From positions 1-33,348 of the forward strand of contig JAGHCW010000007.1 in the NCBI GenBank assembly GCA_021160245.1: DNA of 33,348 nt, written 5' to 3'. Position numbers and translations under genes: made by a program. Positions within the stretch are counted from its first letter, which is position 1, and the number at the start of each line of letters is the position of its first letter. Shown here one piece after another: positions 25,243-33,348 of the stretch. The notes under the pieces are model-generated. The model made no database searches. It saw only the letters and a list, made by a program, of their open reading frames with translations, and was not told the origin of the DNA. Origin of the DNA: a bacterium. Its GTDB lineage: Bacteria > B130-G9.

Positions 25243-26425
25243 TAGTGTGAGCCCTCCTTATTCGCGGTATTTGCGCGATAAAGAACACGATGAGCCCCAT
25301 CACACACGCCGCGATCGGGGCGAAGATGAGCGAGCCAAGTAACCACTCGAAAAGGCGCTCCATCAATTGTCCAACAATGGCGTCGTACGAGACTTCCGTT
25401 AGCCAACGGCCATGACGCATATAATGCCCCAACTCAATGCAAATGAAGGGCGACAATGGGGGCATGAAGAAGTGCTGAATGTTGACGGCCATTACCTTGT
25501 TCAAATGCAGTCGCGTTGCGGCATAGAGTATCACGATTGTGTGGACCGAGATGAGGGGCAGAACAGCCAGAAACGTTCCAACAGCAGCGGCTGCGGCAAG
25601 CCCCCCCGGAGTCGCATTCTCCTTCACCAGCGCCTTCAGCAACTTTATGGGGTGTAGTATCAGGCCTTTGTCAATACTGCCCTCAGCCGTCGCCGGGACG
25701 AGGCGCCGATGAGGCCATGGAAGAAGACGCCTCGCCACGAGGCGCGTGTGCATCCAGGAGATGCGCAGGTTGTCCCAAAACACCCTGAAACTAGTAATGC
25801 GCAATCCGGGAGGGGCATAGAAAACATCAACCGGAATCTCCCTCAGACGCAGTCCGGCCCAGGCTGCCTTGGTAAGTATCTCTGTGTTGAACTCGAATCG
25901 GCTGCCCGAGAATCTGATACTCTTGATGTATTCGACCGGATACGCTCGAAAACCGCTTTGGCAATCATCAATTGAGACGCCTGTCTCAAGGAGCAACCAG
26001 AGGTTCCCAAACTTACGGCCAAATCGGCTCGCGAATGGAATGTTCTCCGAGTCAAATCGCCTACATCCGATAATCACGGACGTTTCATCTTCCTTCAGGA
26101 TTTCAATGAACTTTTCCAAGTCGCGAGGATAGTGCTGGCCATCCGCGTCGATCGTTATCACAAATCGCCCACCACGGTCAGCGACGTATTCGAGCGCAGT
26201 GAGTACAGCCTGACCCTGGCCCTGATTACTCTCATGCTGCAGAACTGCGATGTCCAAGCCAGCAAAGAGCGCCGGGATGTCGGCGTCCGTGCTTCCATCG
26301 TCAACAACGACGACGTTATCTAGTCTCTTTCGGCAGGCGACTGCAACATCCCGCACGGTGTCCTTATTGTTATAGACGGGGATGACGCAGAATATGCTCT
26401 CTTCGGTGAAAGGACTACTCGCCAT
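25229..26425 (-). CDS. Family 2 glycosyltransferase fused to a DUF2062 membrane domain
   Basis: A 398-residue protein. The first ~230 residues are a GT-A fold family 2 enzyme like dolichyl-phosphate mannosyltransferase: FCVIPVYNNKDTVRDV, VVVVDDGSTDADI, ESNQGQGQAVLTAL, ITIDADGQHYPRDL (metal-binding DAD) and CQSGFRAYP. The C-terminal ~130 residues form the DUF2062 domain with several membrane helices (GGLAAAAAVGTFLAVLPLI and LLGSLIFAPIAACVMGLIVF). The fusion suggests glycosyl transfer to a lipid at the inner membrane. Start 26425 overlaps the stop of the radical SAM gene by 11 bases; an ATG at 26461 is possible. GT2-DUF2062 proteins occur in polyene and other lipid clusters beside LpxL-like acyltransferases, as here. 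Confidence 0.88.
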   Translation of the reverse strand: MASSPFTEESIFCVIPVYNNKDTVRDVAVACRKRLDNVVVVDDGSTDADIPALFAGLDIAVLQHESNQGQGQAVLTALEYVADRGGRFVITIDADGQHYPRDLEKFIEILKEDETSVIIGCRRFDSENIPFASRFGRKFGNLWLLLETGVSIDDCQSGFRAYPVEYIKSIRFSGSRFEFNTEILTKAAWAGLRLREIPVDVFYAPPGLRITSFRVFWDNLRISWMHTRLVARRLLPWPHRRLVPATAEGSIDKGLILHPIKLLKALVKENATPGGLAAAAAVGTFLAVLPLISVHTIVILYAATRLHLNKVMAVNIQHFFMPPLSPFICIELGHYMRHGRWLTEVSYDAIVGQLMERLFEWLLGSLIFAPIAACVMGLIVFFIAQIPRIRRAHTSADS

Positions 26426-27788
26426 CACGTCTGCCTCGTCCTCTGCGTCTTTTCTCTCCACTAAGCAGCATGTCCCAGAGAGTTCCCGTAAAGCCCATTT
26501 CGTGAAGAGAATGAAGACGATCGTCGAGGGCGTCAGCGGGGAAGATGCCGTGTTTCATGCCGGAGAAAGCATTGGTTAGGGTCGTCCGAAGCCAATCACT
26601 GTCGAGGTCTGGCGCAAGATAGTAGGTCGGAGTTAGAAGGTCCGTTTCTGGGGAGATGATACCATCCCGGCTGGCAATTTTCGCGAGCGGCGTGTTCGGA
26701 AGAATGCGAATTCCCATAAACGCAAACAGAACGGCCGGTTGAAGGCTCTGGAGATCTTCTATACCTCGCAGAACTGTGTCTTTGGTCTCACCTGGACCGC
26801 CGAAGAGGAAGAAATGCGCTGTGGCGATGTCGTGCCTATTGAAAAGGTCGTTGCATTCTGCGATGTCTTTGAATGAAAAGCCCTTACCAAGGCCTCGCAG
26901 CGTCGTGTCGGTCGTGCCATCTGAACCGATTTCGGCCGCCTTCAATCCGGTCTGTTTCATCAGCAAAACCGCCTCGTCATTCAAACCGGTCGGCTTGAAG
27001 AAGGCCGTCCAGGGCACGGAGAGCTCCCTTGACCTCATCTCGCGCATGAGCTCCAAGTAGTGGTTGCCGTCGTCATTGAAGACCGAATCTGTGAAGAAGA
27101 TATATTCCGCTCCGTGCCTTTCCTTGAGCATCTCAATGTCATCCACGACGGAGACCGTGTTGCGACTCCGAATGGCGGCGCCCTCAAGAAGCGGATAAGA
27201 GCAATAGACGCATTTGTGGGGACATCCGCGCTTGGTTTGAACGGGCGCCATCCTTCCACTCTTGAGATAGTAGGACATTATCTTATCTTCGTAGCGCGCC
27301 GACGGCATCTCATCGCCGAGAAGCGATGGAGGAGCCGTAATACAGGAGTTCGGGGGAAGCTCGTGCGTCTTGAGCCGATCCACGAATTCAACCATCGCTG
27401 TCTCGCCCTCGCCGACGATACCGTAGTCGGCGCCGACCGTTTTCATAATAGCCTGGGGCATCAAAGAGAAACCCGAGCCTCCGAGGACTATTGGCGCATT
27501 CGTCTTCTGCTTGACGCTCTGCATAATGACCTTGACCGCATCAATATAGCGCTCCTCATGCAAAGCATTCACATTGTCGATGTTGCGAACCGATACGCCG
27601 ATAACTTCTGGGGAGAATTGCTCAATCTCCCCTCTCAGCGCCTCATGCGACCGTCCGCTCGCAAGGAAGTCGAAGAGGCGGACCTCGTGTCCAGCATCGG
27701 CAAGCGCGGCGGCAACTATACCCAGCCCAAGGGGATAAACTGGATAAGGTGTCTTCGCGATATTCGTCGAGATAAGTAAAACCCTCAT
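26415..27788 (-). CDS. B12-binding radical SAM enzyme (lipid-cluster type)
   Basis: A 457-residue enzyme. Residues 1-140 have the Rossmann-like fold of B12-binding domains (MRVLLISTNIAKTPYPVYPL, EVIGVSVRNID, IVLGGSGFSLMP, YGIVGEGETAMVEF). The radical SAM cluster motif is Cys189-x3-Cys193-x2-Cys196 in RGCPHKCVYC, followed by EYIFFTDSVFND and FFLFGGPGETKDT. Such enzymes methylate unreactive carbons or rearrange carbon chains. The N-terminal PYPVYPLGL resembles, as I recall, a group labelled lipid-biosynthesis B12-binding/radical SAM proteins. The frame extends far upstream, but the ATG at 27788 overlaps the stop of the previous gene (ATGA) and starts the domain correctly. Confidence 0.87.
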   Translation of the reverse strand: MRVLLISTNIAKTPYPVYPLGLGIVAAALADAGHEVRLFDFLASGRSHEALRGEIEQFSPEVIGVSVRNIDNVNALHEERYIDAVKVIMQSVKQKTNAPIVLGGSGFSLMPQAIMKTVGADYGIVGEGETAMVEFVDRLKTHELPPNSCITAPPSLLGDEMPSARYEDKIMSYYLKSGRMAPVQTKRGCPHKCVYCSYPLLEGAAIRSRNTVSVVDDIEMLKERHGAEYIFFTDSVFNDDGNHYLELMREMRSRELSVPWTAFFKPTGLNDEAVLLMKQTGLKAAEIGSDGTTDTTLRGLGKGFSFKDIAECNDLFNRHDIATAHFFLFGGPGETKDTVLRGIEDLQSLQPAVLFAFMGIRILPNTPLAKIASRDGIISPETDLLTPTYYLAPDLDSDWLRTTLTNAFSGMKHGIFPADALDDRLHSLHEMGFTGTLWDMLLSGEKRRRGRGRRDGE

Positions 27789-29062
27789 GGGGCCACTTCC
27801 CCGACCGCGGCCTTCGTCCACTTTCGCGCGCCGGATAGCCTCACTCGCTTGTAGGTTCCGTCCTTCTTCTTTTTCTCGATGAGCTTGAGGAACATTCTGG
27901 CCATCCTCATTTCCTTGCTCTCGTCGTGGTAGAAAGTCTCCCAAGCATATTCGTACATGCTCTGAAGCGCGCTTGGGGACATCTTTGCCGGCTCAAAGAC
28001 GACTTTGCCCGTCGTATATCGCCTCCAGTCGCTGTGAAGAATCCGGCCCTGCCTCATCAATTGATCCCTGATCGGCGTGTGGGGGAATGGGGTGAGAATA
28101 GTAAATTCAGCAAGATCGAGGTCTATCTCGAGAAGAAAATCGACCAATCGCTTGATATAATCCTCGTCGTGATCGTCCAGACCTAAAAGTACAGTGCCCT
28201 CGACGCCAATGCCTCGCTCTTTGAGCCGCTTGATTTTGCGCCGAATGTGGTCTGACGTATCCACGATGGCTTGATAGACGTACCAACAGCCCGCCTCTGC
28301 AGCAAGGTCGAGTATCTCATCGCTATCTTTTATAGGATGCGATATCCACTTCTTCTTAAGCGGAGCGATCGTTCGGAAAAGCTCCTTCTCCCACTCGTCG
28401 TCTTGGGCAAGCGAGTTGTCAACGAAGAAAACCTGGTCGTTATCGATGCTCTTAAGCTCCTCGACAACTGCATCAACTGGACGTGGCCTGAATTTCCGAC
28501 CCCCAAGATAGGGTGTGCAACACGGGAAGCAATTGAAGCGACAGCCCCTCGACGCATGAACCAGGTCAACCATCTGAAAGCCGCGGAATCTATAAAGCTC
28601 CTTCTTGAGAATGCCTCGACGGGCGGTCCCGATGAGGCTTGTGTCCGGGAAATCGGTCAAGAAATCATAGACTTTCTTCAGCTGATTGTTCCGAACATCC
28701 TCGATCAACCGGTCAAAGCGCCCCTCCGCCTCGCCCAGGAAGACCGCGTCGGCGTGCTGCATAGTCTCCTGGGGGTGGAGCATTGTGGCGATGCCGCCGA
28801 ACACAACCTTCACGCCTCGCGCACGATACCAGTCCGCAATTTCCCATGCCCGAGGCATCTGGCACGTTAGCATGACCGATAGGAGTATAAGGTCGGCATC
28901 ATCCTCGCCCAACCGAAGCTCCTCGACATTCTCATCGCAGAATGACAAGTCGATATCCTCGCTGAGAGCGGCGGCGAAGCACACAGGCCCATGAGGTGGC
29001 AGATTGAACTGGGTCTGCTCCTTCAACTTGGGCCATTCGGGATATATCAGTCTGATCTTCAT
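27785..29062 (-). CDS. B12-binding radical SAM enzyme (BchE-like)
   Basis: A 425-residue enzyme, first gene of the lipid-type operon. The B12-binding-like domain covers about residues 1-140 (MKIRLIYPEWP, DLILLSVMLTCQM, VKVVFGGIATMLHP, ADAVFLGEAEG). The radical SAM motif is Cys174-x3-Cys178-x2-Cys181 in RGCRFNCFPC, followed by VFFVDNSLAQD and VEGTVLLGLDDHDED. An internal extra Cys follows directly (PCC). The substrate is unknown; relatives add methyl groups, close rings or form C-C bonds. The start at 29062 is chosen over 29107 because it follows GAAGAGAGTGAG and begins the domain. It is coupled to the second radical SAM gene by an ATGA overlap, which suggests two successive steps on one substrate. 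Confidence 0.87.
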   Translation of the reverse strand: MKIRLIYPEWPKLKEQTQFNLPPHGPVCFAAALSEDIDLSFCDENVEELRLGEDDADLILLSVMLTCQMPRAWEIADWYRARGVKVVFGGIATMLHPQETMQHADAVFLGEAEGRFDRLIEDVRNNQLKKVYDFLTDFPDTSLIGTARRGILKKELYRFRGFQMVDLVHASRGCRFNCFPCCTPYLGGRKFRPRPVDAVVEELKSIDNDQVFFVDNSLAQDDEWEKELFRTIAPLKKKWISHPIKDSDEILDLAAEAGCWYVYQAIVDTSDHIRRKIKRLKERGIGVEGTVLLGLDDHDEDYIKRLVDFLLEIDLDLAEFTILTPFPHTPIRDQLMRQGRILHSDWRRYTTGKVVFEPAKMSPSALQSMYEYAWETFYHDESKEMRMARMFLKLIEKKKKDGTYKRVRLSGARKWTKAAVGEVAP

Positions 29063-29224
29063 CTCACTCTCTTCAACGTAACTTGCTCTGCCCCAGATTG
29101 CAGGCAACTTCTATGCGACATTTGCAGAGGATGAGTATAGGGCGGAGAAAACATGGGTCAACTAGTGTGATTGTATCTCGATCCTGCTTTCCATGCCGGG
29201 TCGAAGGCTCGTTTGGATTCGCTG

Positions 29225-29252
29225 TTGATCGAGTTCCATATTTGGTTAGACT
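29225..29252 (+). promoter_or_regulatory. Promoter candidate for the MotA/TolQ-like gene
   Basis: TTGATC (29225-29230) and TAGACT (29247-29252) are 16 bases apart and match four of six consensus positions each. The gene start at 29305 is about 45 bases from the expected transcript start. The 240-base divergent region must also hold the promoter of the minus-strand operon, which I could not place. Confidence 0.35.
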
Positions 29253-29304
29253 TTCTATTTCATTATGAGAGTCTTTGAACCTTATCAAATAAGTGAGAGC
29301 GAAG

Positions 29305-30771
29305 ATGTCGGAACAATCAGATAGGCGCGGTCTTCTGTGGTTTTTTTACATGGGAAGGATGGACGTCCACATCGGTATGTGCGGGCTTTTGGGCGTTGTC
29401 CTCTCGGCGATTTTCTACTTCGTGTTCCCCTTGCCCTTTCTCAAGCCGGGCTACATATTCAACCTCTTCGCGAGTCGAGGCTGGGTACCTTACGGGATCA
29501 CGATTCTGTTTTTCTGGGGCCTGATTGTGCTGATCGTCAAGTCCCTGGGCATGAGACGAGAACGGGCTTGCCTGGTTGGCGATCCGATGGCCAAACTTGG
29601 CCTTGACAAGATAACACCGGGTATAGCTTGCAAGGTGCTGCCGAAGTTCGAGGCGCTCGCGGATGTTCGAGGCGCGACGGTTCTGCCGAATAGGATACAC
29701 AGAATGCTCGGGCAGTTTGGGACTACATCGAATAAGGACGCGATGGAGAATGCGCTCAGGCAAGAGGTGGAGATCGATGAGGCGCGTCTTGCATCGTCCT
29801 ATGTGATGTTGAAAGTATTCATCTGGGCGATCCCCATTCTGGGTTTCATCGGGACCGTAATCGGCATCGTTCAGGCGGTCTCGGGCTTCGCCAGTTTCGT
29901 CGATTCCTCGGTCGCGGATATTGCGGAGATCAAGGGCGGGCTGGGGCTTGTTACAAGCGGTCTTTCTGTGGCTTTTGAGACGACGCTACTAGCTCTCGTC
30001 ATAAGTTTGATCATGATGATTCCGATGTCTGCGCTTCAGAAACAGGAAGAGAATCTGCTCCTTTCATTCGACAGGTATTGCATCGACAACGTCCTATCGA
30101 AGGCTCGGATAAAGAAGATTGAGACGCCGACACCCGAATCCGCAATTCTTTCCAAGGTGCTTGAGATGTCGATGAGAAACCAGATGGAGATTCTCGAGCA
30201 GTTCAAAAGCTCCTTCATTTCTGCGCTCCGCGACGAGGGCGAGGCATTCTCAAAGACGGTCTCGGCCTACACAGATTCTCAGAAAAGCGGTTTGCTGGAA
30301 TACGCTCGGATAGCCGAGTCCGCCGCCGGGCAGTTCACTCATTTGCGGGTAACCGCCGGCGAGATGAATAAGTCCGTTGCTGCGGCAACCGCTGAGGCGA
30401 GCAGGCAGATTTCTGAGGCGTTCGAGAAGAACATCGAGGCGCTTGCGGGTGAACGCGAGGCTGCTCATAAGGAGGCGTCAAAGCTGATTGGCGCCATTCA
30501 AGAGGCCGCATCCGCGTGCTTGTCATCCACGAAGTCTCTGCAATCGGGATTCGAGACCAAAGTAGATGCCTTCACGGCGGCCGTAGCGAGACAACAGGAG
30601 GCTGCGGAGCTGTTGAACGCCGCAAATCGGAACCTCGAGCTTCTGACTAGCACGAAAGAGGTCATTGGCGTTCTCGAGTCCCTTAAGACACAGCTCGCGG
30701 CGCTCACGCCGGCCGTTGAGAGATTCGCCCGCCCGCGGACGATCCGCGTTGTGGAGGAGCAGAAGTCCTAA
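29305..30771 (+). CDS. MotA/TolQ/ExbB-family proton channel protein with long helical tail
   Basis: A 488-residue membrane protein. Helices are at about residues 22-42, 55-78 and then the conserved pair in the channel domain: KVFIWAIPILGFIGTVIGIV with VQAVSGF, and GLGLVTSGLSVAFETTLLAL with VISLIMMIP. These match the MotA/TolQ/ExbB family, which uses the proton gradient to drive motion or energy transfer through the periplasm. After about residue 250 comes a ~240-residue tail rich in Ala, Glu, Ser and Lys, with the look of a long cytoplasmic coiled coil. Normal TolQ/ExbB proteins have about 230 residues. No ExbD/TolR/MotB partner follows; the next gene is on the other strand. ATG 29305 is preferred to GTG 29293. 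Confidence 0.82.
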   Translation: MSEQSDRRGLLWFFYMGRMDVHIGMCGLLGVVLSAIFYFVFPLPFLKPGYIFNLFASRGWVPYGITILFFWGLIVLIVKSLGMRRERACLVGDPMAKLGLDKITPGIACKVLPKFEALADVRGATVLPNRIHRMLGQFGTTSNKDAMENALRQEVEIDEARLASSYVMLKVFIWAIPILGFIGTVIGIVQAVSGFASFVDSSVADIAEIKGGLGLVTSGLSVAFETTLLALVISLIMMIPMSALQKQEENLLLSFDRYCIDNVLSKARIKKIETPTPESAILSKVLEMSMRNQMEILEQFKSSFISALRDEGEAFSKTVSAYTDSQKSGLLEYARIAESAAGQFTHLRVTAGEMNKSVAAATAEASRQISEAFEKNIEALAGEREAAHKEASKLIGAIQEAASACLSSTKSLQSGFETKVDAFTAAVARQQEAAELLNAANRNLELLTSTKEVIGVLESLKTQLAALTPAVERFARPRTIRVVEEQKS

Positions 30772-30880
30772 AGCGCTACCGTGGCAACTTGCAGGAAGTC
30801 TGGAGCAGAAGTCGGCAAACAATGCGATATGTTGATTTGGCCTGATTAAGCGTCGGCCTAGGCTGCGATTGTGGTTCGCG

Positions 30881-32413
30881 CTACAGTTGCCCGGCCTTTA
30901 GCTTCCCCTTCTCGCGATGCCTCATGTCGTCTAGTTTCTCAAAGAGCGTATAGGCAGTGTAGTACTTGTTGATATTGCTCACATATCGGACGGTTTCCTG
31001 TCCAATCAGCTTGAGCGCTCCTAATTCAGTGTTCCGGAACCACTTATTCGAGTCGTAACCCATTTTCAAGGCGAGCTCGCGGGCCTTCTTGATCCTTGCA
31101 GGCCCGGCGTTATATGCGGCGAGTGTGAAGTAGGTTCGCTCGGCCGGTGTGATATTCTCATCGTTAAAATATGTGTCACGTATCAGGGCCAGGTATTTAA
31201 TTCCAGCGTGGATGTTATTCTCAAGATCCTCGATGTCGCCTATGCCAACTCGCTCCTCTTTGGAGAGCTGAGGCATTAGTTGCATCAGGCCGATGGCGCC
31301 GGCCTCCGAGCGGCGAGAATGGTTGAGCCCTGACTCTTGATATGCTTGGGCGGCGATGAGCTTCCAGTCAAAACCGTATTTGGCCGCGTATTTCTTGAAT
31401 AGCTTCTCGTATGTCAGCAGCCTCTGGACATCACTTGGCTTGAGGGGGTTTTTTATCCACTTAGTGCTCCTAAAATAGCGATTGAAGTAAATATTTCCAA
31501 GCAGAGTCCCCTTCTTATGGCTCTCGATGAACTGGCTCAAACTGTTCTTAAGCTGCGGGTTGTCCTTGCGCACCATCCAAGCGATGCTGCCGCCCTTACG
31601 AATGCAAATACTACTATGAGCCTTGATGTTCGGAAAGACCTTAGACCACAGGGCGGCGATATGGCCATCCGCGGCAGTAATTTCGATTATACCCGCGTTT
31701 ACCATCTCTATTATATCCTCCGTTGAGAGATACTCGCTGGCGGTCAGAATCTCGACCGGCGCAAGGTCGCGGCTTTTCAGCTTCTCATTCAAAAGCTCCA
31801 AGCTCTCGTAATAGCTACTGGCGCGTCGGACAAAGATCCTCCGTCCGGAGAGGTCCCAGATGCTGTCGAGGCCCTCAACGGCCTTGTGGCTAATGATAAT
31901 CTCGTTGATGCCGGTCAAATATGGCTTCGTGAAATCGACCATCTCCTGCCTCGTGGCAATAACCGTCAACCCGGCCGCCGCGATATCTCCCCATCCATTC
32001 AGGAGGCCCGAGATAAGCAGGTGGTTCGGAGTGGGGATAAACTTTATCGCGACCTGCAGCTCGCGCCTCGTTCTCTTTTCATTGATTGACTTGCCGTACT
32101 CCTTGAGCAGGCTGTATTCAAAACCGTGTTCCTTGCCACCTGATAGAAAGTAATTCGTTTTGGAGAAAGGGATCAGAACCCGAATAGTATTGCGTTTCAG
32201 CATCTCAGGCAGGTCACCTGTGATGATCTTCTTGTCCGGGGCCTGCCACGGAGACTCCTCCCGAGCTGCCGGTGGCTGTTCATTGCGACGTGGTAATATC
32301 CGGTGCGCTCTGTGATCATCAGGACGCCACAGATAGAGAAGCGCCGCGATGACCGCAACGAATACAGACAGCACGATCAATATGATTCGGCGCTTGGATT
32401 TTTTATGGTCCAT
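30881..32413 (-). CDS. mltF: MltF-like membrane-bound lytic transglycosylase
   Basis: A 510-residue envelope protein. A membrane anchor covers about residues 9-28 (IILIVLSVFVAVIAALLYLW). Residues 65-305 are a family 3 periplasmic solute-binding domain (NTIRVLIPFS, GLLNGWGDIAAAGLTV, VDFTKPYL). Residues 335-500 are the SLT lysozyme-like domain with the catalytic Glu360 in AAQAYQESGLN, then SEAGAIGLMQLMP, IHAGIKYLA and TLAAYNAGPARIKKA. The enzyme cuts peptidoglycan between MurNAc and GlcNAc, forming 1,6-anhydro ends; the binding domain regulates it in MltF. The E. coli enzyme is a lipoprotein-like anchored protein of similar length. It is a single gene, convergent with the MotA/TolQ-like gene. 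Confidence 0.9.
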   Translation of the reverse strand: MDHKKSKRRIILIVLSVFVAVIAALLYLWRPDDHRAHRILPRRNEQPPAAREESPWQAPDKKIITGDLPEMLKRNTIRVLIPFSKTNYFLSGGKEHGFEYSLLKEYGKSINEKRTRRELQVAIKFIPTPNHLLISGLLNGWGDIAAAGLTVIATRQEMVDFTKPYLTGINEIIISHKAVEGLDSIWDLSGRRIFVRRASSYYESLELLNEKLKSRDLAPVEILTASEYLSTEDIIEMVNAGIIEITAADGHIAALWSKVFPNIKAHSSICIRKGGSIAWMVRKDNPQLKNSLSQFIESHKKGTLLGNIYFNRYFRSTKWIKNPLKPSDVQRLLTYEKLFKKYAAKYGFDWKLIAAQAYQESGLNHSRRSEAGAIGLMQLMPQLSKEERVGIGDIEDLENNIHAGIKYLALIRDTYFNDENITPAERTYFTLAAYNAGPARIKKARELALKMGYDSNKWFRNTELGALKLIGQETVRYVSNINKYYTAYTLFEKLDDMRHREKGKLKAGQL

Positions 32414-33348
32414 AATTGCAGCTATACCTAATTAACCAGATTTTGGCAATACCAGCAAAATGTCCGGGAGAACCGGAATTGATACCGAGTGATTATTAGG
32501 ATTGCCCGGATGGGTTCTCATAGGGCTTTGTCGCCGGTCGCGTCAAGGACGCCTGTCACACAGGGGATGTGCTTCGAATTTGGGATGCGTTTGGTGTGAC
32601 AACGTTTTCCGGTCGCATCGCTCAGGCGAGGCATCGACCTTATTCAAGCCAACTGCCAAGTCTATACGAAGCCGCGCAAGCAAACGGCCTCGCTCATTAG
32701 CAGCCACACCTGCGCGCCCACCGAGGTGGACGCTCGAGTTTAACCGACTTTCTTTGCGTCTGGGCGCTTTGCGCCGTTGGGTCTGTGCGCTCCACCCCAG
32801 AATATGCCAAAATCCGGGGGAAAAGTCAATAGAGATAATCACTATTTGACACGAATAACGCACCGCGTGCCCGATTCAAATGGTCTGAGGTTCGCCTCGG
32901 GAATTGGAGCTAATGACTGAGTTCAATAGCTGCAGTCATTCTCCAAGGGCAGCTGAGCTGATGCAGATCTCGGAGTCCAGGGGCACGGAGGAGGTGATCA
33001 TGCAGACTATCACATCTGTCCTCACAGCCAAGGATCCACCACAAGCGCAAGAAATAGCATGGCGATCTTGGCATCGAATCTCCAGAAACCCCTCCGAATC
33101 TCCACATAATTAATTACACCTGGAGACAAGGCCTCAAATCCCATCCCAACCTCGATCAAAACGCCAGCAGCAGACGTTTGTAAATAATGTGGGCTAGGCT
33201 GTCTATGGCCATCCAGATCAATATGACTATTCTGACAGGATGATTTTTTTATGAGCTGCGATGCTAGAAAAATGGCACTAATGAGATCAGGAGTTTGTTT
33301 CGATATATATAATTATATGATTTGAGGACAGAACCGCAAAATATTCAG
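32414..33348. other. Stretch without a confident gene at the right edge
   Basis: No frame of either strand resembles a known protein. A minus-strand frame between about 33236 and 33030 reads in membrane-protein-like fashion (VEIRRGFWRFDAKIAMLFLA), with a hydrophobic piece in the neighbouring frame just before it; it could be a decayed gene, but nothing confirms this. The right end (33240-33340) is AT-rich and contains TATAAT at 33308-33313, which may belong to the promoter of a gene outside the window. Confidence 0.5.
32752..32773. repeat. Paired CTTTGCG motif
   Basis: CTTTGCG occurs twice, at 32752-32758 and 32767-32773, 15 bases apart; read in reverse it is CGCAAAG. The pattern resembles a short repeat seen between genes in many environmental genomes (CGCAAAGACGC-type). 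Only two copies are present. Confidence 0.3.

Noticed and set aside
27060-27779. Plus-strand open frame of 239 codons
   Set aside because: It lies fully inside the second radical SAM gene on the other strand and has no protein-like motifs.
28271-28870. Plus-strand open frame of about 200 codons
   Set aside because: It is opposite the first radical SAM gene, with no recognisable motif or good ribosome binding site.
32543-32863. Minus-strand open frame of 106 codons
   Set aside because: It is rich in Arg and Ser without domain-like pattern, contains the CGCAAAG repeat, and has no clear start signal.

Overview
The window looks like chromosomal DNA from a Gram-negative, probably anaerobic bacterium of a little-studied lineage. 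Gram-negative signs are a TraF/PorV-like outer-membrane protein, an LpxL-type acyltransferase, an MltF-like lytic transglycosylase, a BamE-like exported protein and a MotA/TolQ/ExbB-type channel. Anaerobic signs are the many Fe-S flavoprotein subunits, two B12-binding radical SAM enzymes and Hdr/Hnd-type electron-transfer modules. The species cannot be named from the sequence. No rRNA, tRNA, CRISPR array, prophage or complete insertion sequence was seen. Several gene remnants (a DUF4280 PAAR-like gene, a nucleotidyltransferase, a family 2 glycosyltransferase and an IS110 transposase tail) show that the spaces between operons are decaying. 

Layout, left to right. 1-788: a frameshifted PAAR-like gene fragment running off the left edge, then non-coding DNA with a good promoter. 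789-2006 (+): outer-membrane protein. 2216-8582 (+): a tightly coupled four-gene redox operon made of a GltD-ferredoxin-MvhD fusion, an HdrB-like CCG protein, and SoxA-like and SoxB-like amino-acid/opine oxidase subunits. 8711-10174 (+): a broken nucleotidyltransferase and an N5-(carboxyethyl)ornithine synthase-like dehydrogenase. 10178-11054: a decayed glycosyltransferase and a YgiT-type zinc-finger protein. 11254-15852 (-): a second redox operon (HndB-like, NuoF/HndC-like and HndD/HoxU-like subunits plus an FMN-binding GltB-like protein) ending in a clear intrinsic terminator. 16417-19682 (+): thiC, an mscS-type channel gene, and thiD. 19697-21377 (-): RDD membrane protein, a DUF498/Mth938-like protein, and a small exported BamE-like protein. 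21535-29062 (-): a lipid- or polyene-type biosynthetic operon. 29305-30771 (+): MotA/TolQ/ExbB-like channel with a long helical tail. 30881-32413 (-): MltF-like transglycosylase. 32414-33348: no confident gene. 

How the genes may work together. Both redox operons join NAD(P)- or flavin-binding modules to unusual catalytic partners, which suggests soluble electron-bifurcating or confurcating complexes acting on amino-acid-type substrates. The SoxAB-like subunits and the carboxyethyl-ornithine synthase-like enzyme both belong to opine/N-alkyl amino acid chemistry, so a shared substrate is possible but unproven. The most interesting system is the minus-strand operon at 21535-29062. It encodes two B12-binding radical SAM enzymes, a GT2-DUF2062 fusion, an LpxL-like acyltransferase, an acyl carrier protein, a catalytically complete ketosynthase, and a second ketosynthase-like protein with no catalytic residues (like a chain-length factor). 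This points to an undescribed, probably membrane-bound or glycosylated acyl product related to the aryl polyene/flexirubin/ladderane type of pathway. An IS110 transposase remnant sits inside the operon.
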